A stretch of DNA of 64,000 nucleotides. It comes from Saccharomycopsis malanga (lineage: Eukaryota; Ascomycota; Saccharomycetes; Ascoideales; Saccharomycopsidaceae). A program made the translations under genes and the position numbers. Positions 49,002 to 58,071 of the stretch are shown in pieces; position 1 is the first letter of the stretch, and each line of letters starts with the position of its first letter. The notes below the pieces were generated by a model that worked only from the letters and a program-made list of their open reading frames with translations, made no database searches and was not told the origin of the DNA. The DNA lies in assembly GCA_004014935.1 (NCBI GenBank), contig CP025324.1, forward strand, positions 992,001 to 1,056,000. The letters are read 5' to 3'.

Positions 49002-52000
49002 TTATAAATGGCCATAGTTTATTCCCGTGGAATGCAATTTGCTGAACACTTCCTGCTGGGGATCAAAAGACAATGGTTTTAAAATGCCAAGCATGGCAAG
49101 TTGATGTTCATCAAGTCCTGAGCGAAGCATAATGTATTCATTCTTTTGTTTAAGATCAGAATTGATAGCTGCAAAAACTCTTAGGATTGGGCCCAACTCA
49201 GCTACAATCTTATCAAAAGGACAGGTGACGATGCTGTCCAGGGGCAGTATTTCTATGGTATCGAGATCCTCAAAGCTAGAGCTTGCAAGAAGATTTACAG
49301 AGGATCTAGTGAGACGAGCAGTATTTGAGGATTTTTTGATTCGTAGTTGCAAAAACAGCCGGAAAATGTCAATTATATGAGGTCTCAAACTGTGGCTAGG
49401 AGCTTTAGCAGGAGAAAGAATCCCTAATACTTCAGAACCAATATTCAATTCGAAATGTTCCAATTGAGGGCCTAACAATGAGGTTTCTTTCACCATTTTG
49501 ACTTTCAGGTCTTCTACCATAAACTCGTCATCCAAATAGTTGTCGTAGAACATGTCCTGCTGTACATCAAGCGGTGTTTCTCGATTGTCATCATCCATGG
49601 CTTCTTCAAAAGTGTTGATGACATCGTCTTTGGATATTATAGAGCAACAACCAGTATTTATTACATCTGCCATGGAAACAATGTCTGACCGATGAGCTAA
49701 CTGCGCTAACAAGAGACTTTCTTGGTTTATACGTTCATCGACTGTTGAAACACATTTTATTGTGAGCAATTGTTTGGTTTTTGACAATTGGTCACATTTA
49801 TGCGGTACTGTGAAGCCCTCACAGAAATACTGAAGATTATTCAAACATTTTCTGAGATCGTTTCCACATTCCCCAACTAAACCAACTAGAACACTCTCAT
49901 CTACGTCATAGCCTAGACTGCAGCAGACCATGTCTAGATATGCAACCAACTCGCCACAGGCTACCCTGGATAACTCTATATATGTATTCTGATCCTGGGC
50001 GATCTGAACCACCGCTGCAGGCAACATGTCGGGGTCAGAACAGGTGAGGATGATTGGTTTGCGGGTGATTTGCAATATGGAGGCGAACAATTCCCAGAAT
50101 CCCTTGTCCTGGGGCTTGAACAAGACATCTATGTTCTCGAACAAGATGACGCCGTCCTGGTACTCAAAGTCGGTTTTTTCGGCGAAAAACCCAGTCCGTT
50201 TTTGCTGGTGCATAGTTTTACTGGTCGACAACTCCTTGAGAAGCTTGTGGAGTGCCTTTTTCGAATGGTTTTGACTGGTGTTGATTTCATGCACATAACC
50301 ATGCAACTCCTCAATACAAGCATACAACCCTGCGGTTTTACCGCACCCAATGGGCCCTGTTAGGATCATGAGAGGAATATAGGGCACGTCATCATGGATG
50401 TTCTTCAAAATACCCTCATTTCTGACATCTTGCTGTTCTTCCTCGCCGTCCGGCACTACAAAATCATCAAGAAAATAGCTCTTCTTGTTGAGAAACACGT
50501 CTTTCAAGTAACTGGTCCGCAGCTTGCTCTGATAATTGTCTCTCAACAAGTTGAAACTGTCTTGGAGCCAGACATACAAGCCCCGCATGTTTTGTATACA
50601 CTCTCTACAATTGCGCGGCCTGCTGCTCTCACACCATAGCTGCTTGCCAGCCAGGAATGTCTTGCTACTGAACCAATTGTACGAATCAGCATATTGCGAA
50701 ACCCGTTTGGCATACAGCTCTTTGTCCATTTGTCTGCAGCTTGTTTCATAGCAGCTCTTAGCACAATCTGGACTTTCAATCCGTTTTCCGTAATCAAAAC
50801 CAGTTTCATTACATTCTCCAATATCGCTCCTACTACTCTTCACCACTCTAGGTATTCTGGCTAATATACTGGCACCGCCTTTCGGCACTACACTGCCCAT
50901 ATTCCAGGTGACGTGGAACTCGTCCCTTCGAAGCGGTCTTAACTCCATTGTTTGTTTCTTGGCAGGTTTTGGCACCATTCCTGTATTTTTAGATTTCTTG
51001 CTTCGTTCTTTGATTTGTCTGAAAAAGAAGCTGTTTTCTCCGTTTTCCTTGTTACTGCCAGCAGTAAAAAAAGGGTTCTGAAGAGCAAAATCTTGTTCCT
51101 CCATTTTGTTTTGTATTTTCTGTAGAAACTCTGGTGGTAATCTGAGTGTCACGTACTGTTGGGTTTTGGCTGCTGCTTTGTTCTTTGGTTTACTTGTTTT
51201 TCCTGTCAACAAGTCTTTCAAACTGGTCTTTTTAACGTATGTATTTACTTGTTTCAATTTGGGTGACGTTACTGTTACAAGAAATTGGTTTTTATCACTA
51301 CGAGCCAAGAAATCATCTGTTTTCTGCCTCGAGCCTTTTTTGAGCTTGTCTGACCTGAACTTGAACAATAAAGAATCGCTCAGCTTCGAAATATGACTGG
51401 ACCATTGTCCGTCATCAATCCCAGAGGAAACGTCATACGCCACATCATGCTCATTGAAACGCGCAATACTCATCTTCTTATACCGATAATATGCAAAATC
51501 ATCATCCAAACTGAGCGAATCAGAAGAATTCCACTTGTCATTCCCATCCGAAATAACATCATACTCCGATTTGTAATATTTACTCTCCATTAACTCATCA
51601 TACAAACTGCTTTCTTGCACTGTAACACCTCCATCGATCCCCTTTATATTACTCTTCTTCTTTTTCTTCTTCTTCTTCTTCTGCTTCTTCTCCTTCTTCC
51701 TGCTTCCTCCAGTCAAAATGTCTGAAAGATTCACCGTCTTGCCTGAAACTTCTTGCATGTCATCTGCACATATCACGCTTTCGACGCTTTCGACGCTCTC
51801 GTCATATGTTTCTAACGTCTTGGCCTCTGAGCTGTCTTTTGCTCTACACTTTCTGGAAGAAGCCGGCTGTTTCTGCCTGGGCTGTTCTTTTCCTGTAAAC
51901 CTCAATATGTCATTGATTGATGCTACCCGTTTTGGAGCTTCTACTTTTAAGTTTTCTGGCAATACATTGATCTCCTTGTCACTGCGTCCATCGCGCTCAT

Positions 52001-52085
52001 AATTCATGTCTGGTATATGTTCTGGCCACGATTCGTCCTCAGAACCTATGCTTATTTGCCGCTGAATTACGTCAGCCAGAAACAT
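49002..52085 (-). CDS. ELG1: RFC-like clamp unloader large subunit Elg1 (ATAD5)
   Basis: Elg1 replaces Rfc1 in an alternative RFC complex that removes PCNA from replicated DNA. The 1027-residue protein has a disordered N-terminal third with a poly-Lys tract, then conserved patches LRPLRRDEFHVTW and NCRECIQNMRGLYVWL. The AAA+ module follows: Walker A GPIGCGKTAG near residue 580, a Walker-B region VILFENIDVLF near 655, ILTCSDPDMLPAAV, and a sensor-2 stretch ECGNDLRKCLNNLQYF. The motif order and total length match yeast Elg1. The promoter carries ACGCGT and TCACGTGA. Confidence 0.9.
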   Translation of the reverse strand: MFLADVIQRQISIGSEDESWPEHIPDMNYERDGRSDKEINVLPENLKVEAPKRVASINDILRFTGKEQPRQKQPASSRKCRAKDSSEAKTLETYDESVESVESVICADDMQEVSGKTVNLSDILTGGSRKKEKKQKKKKKKKKKSNIKGIDGGVTVQESSLYDELMESKYYKSEYDVISDGNDKWNSSDSLSLDDDFAYYRYKKMSIARFNEHDVAYDVSSGIDDGQWSSHISKLSDSLLFKFRSDKLKKGSRQKTDDFLARSDKNQFLVTVTSPKLKQVNTYVKKTSLKDLLTGKTSKPKNKAAAKTQQYVTLRLPPEFLQKIQNKMEEQDFALQNPFFTAGSNKENGENSFFFRQIKERSKKSKNTGMVPKPAKKQTMELRPLRRDEFHVTWNMGSVVPKGGASILARIPRVVKSSRSDIGECNETGFDYGKRIESPDCAKSCYETSCRQMDKELYAKRVSQYADSYNWFSSKTFLAGKQLWCESSRPRNCRECIQNMRGLYVWLQDSFNLLRDNYQSKLRTSYLKDVFLNKKSYFLDDFVVPDGEEEQQDVRNEGILKNIHDDVPYIPLMILTGPIGCGKTAGLYACIEELHGYVHEINTSQNHSKKALHKLLKELSTSKTMHQQKRTGFFAEKTDFEYQDGVILFENIDVLFKPQDKGFWELFASILQITRKPIILTCSDPDMLPAAVVQIAQDQNTYIELSRVACGELVAYLDMVCCSLGYDVDESVLVGLVGECGNDLRKCLNNLQYFCEGFTVPHKCDQLSKTKQLLTIKCVSTVDERINQESLLLAQLAHRSDIVSMADVINTGCCSIISKDDVINTFEEAMDDDNRETPLDVQQDMFYDNYLDDEFMVEDLKVKMVKETSLLGPQLEHFELNIGSEVLGILSPAKAPSHSLRPHIIDIFRLFLQLRIKKSSNTARLTRSSVNLLASSSFEDLDTIEILPLDSIVTCPFDKIVAELGPILRVFAAINSDLKQKNEYIMLRSGLDEHQLAMLGILKPLSFDPQQEVFSKLHSTGINYGHL

Positions 52086-52153
52086 TATTCTTTATCCAAT
52101 CCCACTCGCGGCTATTCGTAGCACTAGTATTCTAGTACAGTCAAGACCTAAAA

Positions 52154-52159
52154 ACGCGT
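52154..52159. promoter_or_regulatory. ACGCGT (MCB) site upstream of ELG1
   Basis: ACGCGT is the MBF-binding MCB core that drives G1/S expression of replication genes. It lies 69 bp from the ELG1 start. TCACGTGA (52195-52202) lies 110 bp from the start. Confidence 0.5.
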
Positions 52160-52202
52160 GCCAAAATTATATGTATTTCAATACGCGATCTCGGTCACGT
52201 GA

Positions 52203-52928
52203 TACCAAAAATAAGTTTAGTCTATGTAGGTTTTTGACGGGGTTTTTCTAGCACTGAGGTTTGTTTTGCAGCCCCAAAGACTCCTCAATGCCGATTGGGG
52301 CTAATATTATTAAATATCATGGATAAAAAGACAGTATTTGAAACATTTTATGATAATGGTCGGGTAACAGCTTATTATTATATGGCCCAGTCTGAATGGT
52401 TATGTGCCGTGGTGTAGCTTTTAACCTTTAAAAAGTTTGAGAAGTTTGGTTCAATTCGTGCTGGACGCGTTGTATGATATTTAATATATTATTTTGAGGA
52501 ATTTCTTCGTCGTTGATGGCAGCATGTTGTATTATATTTATTAGTAAAAATTCAATACGTTTTTTCATGTGTACAGGTAGATTGTTTGATTCAAACTGGA
52601 CAATGCAGTAAATTTGAATTTGGCAAATTAACAGTTTGTTATAAAAATGTGCAATTGAGAAACTAGTATTTTGCCAATACTTTTTTACATTGTATATCCA
52701 GTAGGATGTTGCTGAACATACACATTTTTAAGAAGACATTTTGTGTATATTTAATATGAAATAATCATCAGCCTTCGATTTCAGAAAAGAATTCAAAAAT
52801 GATTTACACGTACCAATCTACAGTCCTGAAAAATCACTGGTAATGTAAATTCTATAGTACACAGAGAAATAAAACAAGTGCGAAAGCCAACGGAAATACA
52901 CGAAGCGAATACAAAAAAAGAAGGTGAC
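52203..52928. other. Intergenic region ELG1-LSG1
   Basis: No gene was recognised. A weak resemblance to the family-L B-box region (GGTTCAATTCGTGCTGGACG) is seen near 52449 but is not supported further along. Confidence 0.35.
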
Positions 52929-54968
52929 TCACTTGATGTTTCTAGTCTTGAGTTTTTTTGATTTTTTGTGCAGTTTCTTGCCATTATTAGCTGCTTTCTT
53001 GCCCTTGAGATGGAAAGGAATATCTTGGACGCTATTGACCCCATTCATTTGAAAAAATTCCTTGTTCAATTCCTCACTAGCAGAATGGAGGGCTGCTTGG
53101 GAGCCACCGTATCCTGCAGTTCTGGAGCTGGAGTTGTCGGTAGCTCCGATGTGGGAACTGAAGGAAAGCTTGGCCAAATCCTTCGCAAGATCAAAAGTGT
53201 CCAAATCAAAGTCATCGCTAGCATTTATGGCAGCTATAATTTGTTTTTTTCTGTTTTCCGACAACAAATCAACAGTGTAGAGTTCTCTATTGAATTGTAG
53301 AGCTTCATCTAGAGATTTGCTGGTTCCGTCTTCATTAGGAGGCGGATTGACAAACAAAAGCTTTCCGTTTACGTAATCCTTTAAGATGTATCTTGCAGCT
53401 CTGCTTTCGTCAGCACTGCCAAAACCCTGGGTCATGTAACCTCTGGCACGAGCATAAGCGGTCAAAAGCTCCTGGGCAGTAGGAATGCCAGTGCCACCGT
53501 CCTCTATGGATTTGGTTGGGATAGCAATACCGTAGATAGCTTCTAGAAAATATTTGGGGATTCTCTGAGCGACAAGCTGCGTAGGGCCTATAGATTCACG
53601 CAATTGATCAATAGGCAAGACGCCGTTGCAAACCAACTCTGCGTTGGTGTGGGCAAAGTTTGGAAAGACCAACCCAGGACAATCACATAGAATGATGTCG
53701 TCAGAAAGAAGAATTGTCTGGAAATGTTTCGTTTTTCCTGGAGTGGACGAAACAGAAACTTTCTTGGCTCCTACTAAAGCATTGATGGTGGACGATTTGC
53801 CTACGTTTGGATAACCTACAAGACCAATTTGGAGTTTTGGTTTTTCCTCTGGATTAGGAGGAACAGTAAGTGGTTCGGGAGATTCGCTAACGAAAAGATC
53901 TTCCAATTCATCAATGGTTAAAATTCTCACTTTTTCTTCGAGATCTTCACTATTAGTATTGAATGGTTTTTTAGTTGGATCGTTATTATTTGATACTTCA
54001 GCGGAATCTTTATTATTTGATATTTCAGTGGAATCTTCATTGTCATCACTAGGTTCGTCATCACTAGGTTGGGTTGAATTCTTCTTGGTATCTTCCACAA
54101 ATTGTTGAGTCTCTTTTCTCAAATCTGGAATAGAATACTTGATATTTTCCAATTCCTCCTTTTGTTTTTGCAAAAGATCATTGGCTTGGCCAGCAGAGAA
54201 AAACGCATACGCAATTTCGTTCTTGATGAAATATTCCGCCCAGGCTTTTCTTTGGTTCAACGACAAAAGATCAGCCTTATTTACCAACAACAAATTCTTC
54301 TTCTTGGGATTCAACTCCTTTACATAGCTCTCCAAATCTACAGATCTGAAAGCCAACGGGTTTCTGGCATCGACAATCTGTACAATCAAGTCAGATCTTT
54401 CAATAACTCTCCACAATTGTCTCCAAACCTCCAAATTTCTCTCGAACGGCGTCAACAACAAATCATTTGATTTCTGCACATCTGCCAAGTTTCTTCTCCA
54501 CTCTAAAAAAGCTTTTTTTTCACTCTCTTGAAGCTGATGTTTCGTTGTATTTTTGTCCCACTTTGGTCTTCTAGGAACAACCAACTTGTTCTGGTTTTTC
54601 AACTGCTCAATATTGATCTGCTTTTGTCTCTCATCAGTTAATAAATAATTGCTTTCATTATTATCAGCACTACTTAATATCGTAATTTGGTTTCTCTTGA
54701 CTGCAGTGAAATCCTTGTTGGCCAACGCAGCACTATTCAAAAAATCATCAATATGCGACTCCTGCGTAATCGATCTCAACTTGACCCAATCAGCATCCTT
54801 TTTGTCAACTGCATATCTCGACTCGCCATCTGGCAAAATCTCAATTTTGTTCTCTTGGGCTCGACGATACTGAATAGCTTTTCCTAACCCAATAGTATTC
54901 CTTTGCTTATGATGAACCGGTTTGGGCCCTTTAGGCGCCTTCCATTTACTGGCCTCTTTAGGTGGCAT
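52929..54968 (-). CDS. LSG1: Circularly permuted GTPase Lsg1, 60S ribosome maturation
   Basis: Lsg1 releases Nmd3 from pre-60S subunits in the cytoplasm. The 679-residue protein starts MPPKEASKWKAPKGPKPVHH. The GTPase motifs come in permuted order: G4 LLVNKADLLS near residue 230, then G1 GLVGYPNVGKSSTINAL near 385, then a G3 CDCPGLVFPNFA. The DARNPLAFRS signature precedes G4. Between G4 and G1 lies an acidic Ser/Asp/Asn insert. The basic C terminus (GKKLHKKSKKLKTRNIK) fits RNA or ribosome contact. All key motifs are intact. CACGTG is 106 bp upstream. Confidence 0.94.
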   Translation of the reverse strand: MPPKEASKWKAPKGPKPVHHKQRNTIGLGKAIQYRRAQENKIEILPDGESRYAVDKKDADWVKLRSITQESHIDDFLNSAALANKDFTAVKRNQITILSSADNNESNYLLTDERQKQINIEQLKNQNKLVVPRRPKWDKNTTKHQLQESEKKAFLEWRRNLADVQKSNDLLLTPFERNLEVWRQLWRVIERSDLIVQIVDARNPLAFRSVDLESYVKELNPKKKNLLLVNKADLLSLNQRKAWAEYFIKNEIAYAFFSAGQANDLLQKQKEELENIKYSIPDLRKETQQFVEDTKKNSTQPSDDEPSDDNEDSTEISNNKDSAEVSNNNDPTKKPFNTNSEDLEEKVRILTIDELEDLFVSESPEPLTVPPNPEEKPKLQIGLVGYPNVGKSSTINALVGAKKVSVSSTPGKTKHFQTILLSDDIILCDCPGLVFPNFAHTNAELVCNGVLPIDQLRESIGPTQLVAQRIPKYFLEAIYGIAIPTKSIEDGGTGIPTAQELLTAYARARGYMTQGFGSADESRAARYILKDYVNGKLLFVNPPPNEDGTSKSLDEALQFNRELYTVDLLSENRKKQIIAAINASDDFDLDTFDLAKDLAKLSFSSHIGATDNSSSRTAGYGGSQAALHSASEELNKEFFQMNGVNSVQDIPFHLKGKKAANNGKKLHKKSKKLKTRNIK

Positions 54969-55073
54969 CTTGCTAATTTATATATATATCCAATCTTCTC
55001 CCTACCTGCTAATTATTAATTAAAAGAATTATTGCACTGCTACTACATATATGGTGAAATTTTTTTTTATGGT

Positions 55074-55079
55074 CACGTG
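55074..55079. promoter_or_regulatory. CACGTG site upstream of LSG1
   Basis: GGTCACGTGG lies 106 bp before the LSG1 ATG, matching the spacing of the same motif before MDY2, NOP10 and ELG1. Confidence 0.5.
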
Positions 55080-55302
55080 GCCAGCTCATCGGGGGTTGCT
55101 CAACATGAATGCAAGTATGCATTACGATGTTGAATTATTGGTAATAATGTTAATGTTACTTGTGAGGGGGCTTTTTGGGTTGATTTTGGGTTGATTTTGG
55201 CATTTATTATTTACTATTTATTTATTTACTTAATGAGTTTTGGAATCTGTTTGCAGCTGGTGGTTTATGCACGTTTTAGTTGATGGCCTATATCGCATAG
55301 TA

Positions 55303-55605
55303 TATAATACCATATATTTCAAGCCCAGTACATATCAGTTTCGTATATACGCGCTGTGGGTCTTGGTAAAACCCAGTAATATCCTCTCAATCATAATCTT
55401 TTTACCAAGTAAGCACTACTTTTGTCCAGGTCATGTTTTCAGACAGTTGTACTTGTCTGCTCAACATTGTAAAAAGCAGTGAGTAAAAGTGTTCGTTTTG
55501 GGGGTCGAACTCGTGTTTCTGTTAGGAGTTTATTTGCTAAACTATCGAGCAACGCCTGTTTGTCTTCTCCGAGAGTAGTGGCCATTGAGCCATGCGGCCC
55601 AGTAG
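55303..55605 (-). repeat. Near full-length SINE-A
   Basis: On the minus strand it begins GCTACTGGGCCGCATGGCTC with box A TGGCTCAATGG (55592-55582). The B box is diverged (AGTTCGACCCC). The head carries an insertion of about 30 bp between the boxes (around CAGGCGTTGCTCGATAG). Body and tail are typical: ACTTTTACTCACTGC, AGTGCTTACTTGG, TGGGTTTTACCAAG, GCGCGTATATACGAAACTGA, TACTGGGCTTGAAATATATG. It has no long ATT run. Confidence 0.8.
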
Positions 55606-55842
55606 CTAACGGGATGATGTTGAACATACTAATATATAAAGTATGATGGGACCCTTTAAAAATGATACTCTATACAATTTTATATACGTAGGAATACTGG
55701 ACAATACTTTAAACAGTTCAAAACAACAGAGCATGTATTTTTCAACATAAGCATTGAGCAAAAAATACAACAACATAATAAAACAAGTAAATAAAAGTGT
55801 CAAAAAACTATACAATTAACAATAACTGACCACAAGAAGCAA

Positions 55843-56808
55843 TTAGTCGAAATTCTGGGCAACCAACGCTCTGACGTTGCTCCAATCATCGTCAGCAACA
55901 AAGTCTAAGACCACAATACCAGATCCTTTGCCAAAAGAGTCCTCCAAGCCATGTTTGGTCAAACCCTGGGCGACCTTGTTGGGCCAACATTCGGTATTGT
56001 AAAAGTTGCTGCCAGAACAAAAGTTGACAAACAACTTGTCGTCATGGTCCTTGTTATATTGGCTAGCCTTCTCGGCAAATTGTTTTACATAAGAAGCCTT
56101 TTTGGCAACATCTTCAGGCTCGTTAATCTCACACCAATCTTGGACGCTGAATGCGCCTCTGTCGTCAGCAGTAGTGTTGTAATTCCAATAATGAGCATCA
56201 AACCCAAAATGGGAGTTCAAATCAGCGTTGTTTTGAATACCAAATCTTCTGAAAAGAAAGATTTTGCCTCTCACGTCACCAAGTTTTGGCACATCGGTGT
56301 TCAAATAGTATTTGTCTTTCTTTGGCTCAACATATTTTTTCCAAACCAAATTAGGAAAGTCATCGCCATCCCAAGCACCTTCGCCCTCCTGTTTGATAGA
56401 AACTAAAACAGTTTCGGACTTGTGCTTGTCCAAAAAGGCGTATACTTCGTCCAAAACCTCGTCCAAACGAGTACTGGTAGGCAATTTCACAGGAAACTTG
56501 CTATGAACAACATACAACTCATCAACAGTACTGGATGAGTTGTTTGCGGGTGTTCCAGTGATGGTCGAAGTAAACGTAGAGATAACACTGCTCAATGGCT
56601 TTCTTCCGGCTCTAATATCCAAAAATCGCACTCCGTGCTCTAATTGCTCGGTTACCGAGGCATTCTGGCATTGGACCGAAGGCAACGATGCTGTATGGAA
56701 AGCAGCAGAGTTGTGGGTTCCTGGAATAGACAATTTGCACAACTTGGTGTCATCACTAATCTTTCCTTGCCATTCTGACAAAATGTTGATATCAGCTTTT
56801 TTAACCAT
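55843..56808 (-). CDS. Bacterial-type phosphatidylinositol-specific phospholipase C (PLC2/PLC3-like)
   Basis: Single-domain PI-PLCs of this kind cleave phosphatidylinositol without calcium and are found in bacteria and in some Candida species (PLC2, PLC3). They are distinct from eukaryotic Plc1. The 321-residue protein has the X-type catalytic motifs: H32 in IPGTHNSAAF and H102 in YVVHSKF, with DIRAGR at 64-69 and VSIKQEG downstream. Later blocks include GKIFLFRRFG and FVNFCSGSNFYN. There is no signal peptide, so it is predicted to be cytosolic. Both histidines are present. Nearest origin by transfer from bacteria is known for the Candida family and assumed here. Confidence 0.87.
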   Translation of the reverse strand: MVKKADINILSEWQGKISDDTKLCKLSIPGTHNSAAFHTASLPSVQCQNASVTEQLEHGVRFLDIRAGRKPLSSVISTFTSTITGTPANNSSSTVDELYVVHSKFPVKLPTSTRLDEVLDEVYAFLDKHKSETVLVSIKQEGEGAWDGDDFPNLVWKKYVEPKKDKYYLNTDVPKLGDVRGKIFLFRRFGIQNNADLNSHFGFDAHYWNYNTTADDRGAFSVQDWCEINEPEDVAKKASYVKQFAEKASQYNKDHDDKLFVNFCSGSNFYNTECWPNKVAQGLTKHGLEDSFGKGSGIVVLDFVADDDWSNVRALVAQNFD

Positions 56809-57177
56809 TGCGTGGTAAAGATACTTTGTTTAATAGTGTTCTAAAGTGTTGATAATTCAGTCAATTAGCAGCTCAGATGCTCTATTTATTCACTAATCAA
56901 ACAGATGAAATTAGCAAGCCTCATGGCGCGTTGTGAGCCCGTGTGCGGCAAGTTTAACTATTAGAGTATATACAGTTTTCGGCAGGAGAACCATAGCCAC
57001 CAGCATTTTTAGCGAAAAACGAATTGTTTATGATTTGGCATTGTATTTGACGATGTATGTAGATTTGATGGTGATTGTGGGGTATCGTCTATTGTGATGA
57101 ACCATGCAATAGATGGTTTGTGAGCGTTATAAGCTGTATTGTAAATTGTATATTTAACAGATTGTAATAATAATAAG

Positions 57178-57290
57178 CCACTAGGCCATTTGGCACTGGG
57201 CCATTTGGCTCAGTGGTCAGAGCTCTCGGAAAAGAGAAAAACAAGACCTAACAGGAACACGGGTTCGATTCCCAAGACGACACTTTTACT
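57178..57290 (+). repeat. SINE-A tRNA-like head with perfect A and B boxes
   Basis: Box A TGGCTCAGTGG is at 57206-57216 and box B GGTTCGATTCC at 57262-57272, both exact consensus. Part of the first 20 bp is duplicated (GGCCATTTGGC twice). The copy stops after ACACTTTTACT, without body or tail. The preceding 56809-57177 shows no gene. Confidence 0.8.
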
Positions 57291-57295
57291 ATTTG

Positions 57296-57387
57296 TAATA
57301 ATAATATCATATATTTCAAGCCCAGTACATAACAGTTTCGTATATACGCACTATGTCCAAAGGGACTTGGTAAAGCCTAATTCTTCC
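57296..57387 (-). repeat. SINE-A tail, inverted, reaching the last codons of the adjacent gene
   Basis: On the minus strand: AATTAGGCTTTACCAAGTCC, CTTTGGACATAGTGCGTATA, TACGAAACTGTTATGTACTG, GGCTTGAAATATATG and ATATTATTATT. The TAG inside AATTAGGC is the stop codon of the gene at 57377. It stands tail-to-head against the plus-strand SINE head at 57178. Confidence 0.75.
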
Positions 57388-58015
57388 GCCTTTCCTTGTT
57401 GACAATCTTCTGGTCAATCTCATCAAAGATCTCCTTATTCTGCAATAAAGTATCGAGAATAAAGGTATGATTATTATTCAAGTTCAAAGTGATCTTGACA
57501 TCTATAAGAAGCCGAAGAAAGCGCTTGATAGGAATCTTATTGTCCCGAACCTCTATGAAAATGTTATCCACTGTGATAACAGGCACCATGTCCCGAGGAG
57601 TGTGCTTGTCCAAAATAACCTTACTATTGTCTAGTTCCTCATTGATAAATTCATAGAGAAGACTCAAGAGTTGCTCCGAGTCATAATCACTAAATGTCTT
57701 GTGATACTTGCTAGAAAGATATCGATTGAACAATTTAAGCTCTCTATAATGCTGCTCAATGAATTGAGAGTCGTCAGGAAGTTGCGTGTATGTTTCAGGC
57801 AATGATCCTTTGGGCGAAATTTTTTGAAGAAATTTGTACTCGTAGAAAACCTGCCGCTTGTAAGCATCAACTATAAGTGATTGTGGCGATGATTTGGTGT
57901 TTGGTAGGGACTTGGAAAAATTAAATAACGCCAGAGACGTTTTAGCAGCTAAAACCCCACAACTCGAAAATTTCCTGCTTACACAACGCTTTACTACAAC
58001 TCTTTGAAACATCAT
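57377..58015 (-). CDS. Predicted mitochondrial protein, unknown function
   Basis: The 212-residue protein starts MMFQRVVVKRCVSRKFSSCG, an Arg/Ser/hydrophobic N terminus without acidic residues, as in mitochondrial presequences. The remainder is helical and charged, with YKRQVFYEYKFLQKI and FINEELDNSKVILDK. A basic tail KIVNKERRKN ends the protein. No family was recognised. The last codon and the TAG stop coincide with the start of a 5'-truncated SINE-A tail, so the natural C terminus may have been replaced. It is divergent from the SMN-like gene with a gap of only 56-110 bp. Confidence 0.75.
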   Translation of the reverse strand: MMFQRVVVKRCVSRKFSSCGVLAAKTSLALFNFSKSLPNTKSSPQSLIVDAYKRQVFYEYKFLQKISPKGSLPETYTQLPDDSQFIEQHYRELKLFNRYLSSKYHKTFSDYDSEQLLSLLYEFINEELDNSKVILDKHTPRDMVPVITVDNIFIEVRDNKIPIKRFLRLLIDVKITLNLNNNHTFILDTLLQNKEIFDEIDQKIVNKERRKN

Positions 58016-58071
58016 TTACCATATTGTCGTCTGTTAAGTTCTAAACCACATTTACACGTCAACATTGCTCT

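Noticed and set aside
52440-52500. Fourth copy of family L near GGTTCAATTCGTGCTGGACG
   Set aside because: The resemblance covers about 30 bp around the B box only; the body does not align by eye.
57200-57290. Functional tRNA gene with perfect A and B boxes
   Set aside because: No acceptor stem pairing and no proper anticodon stem-loop; it matches the SINE-A head.
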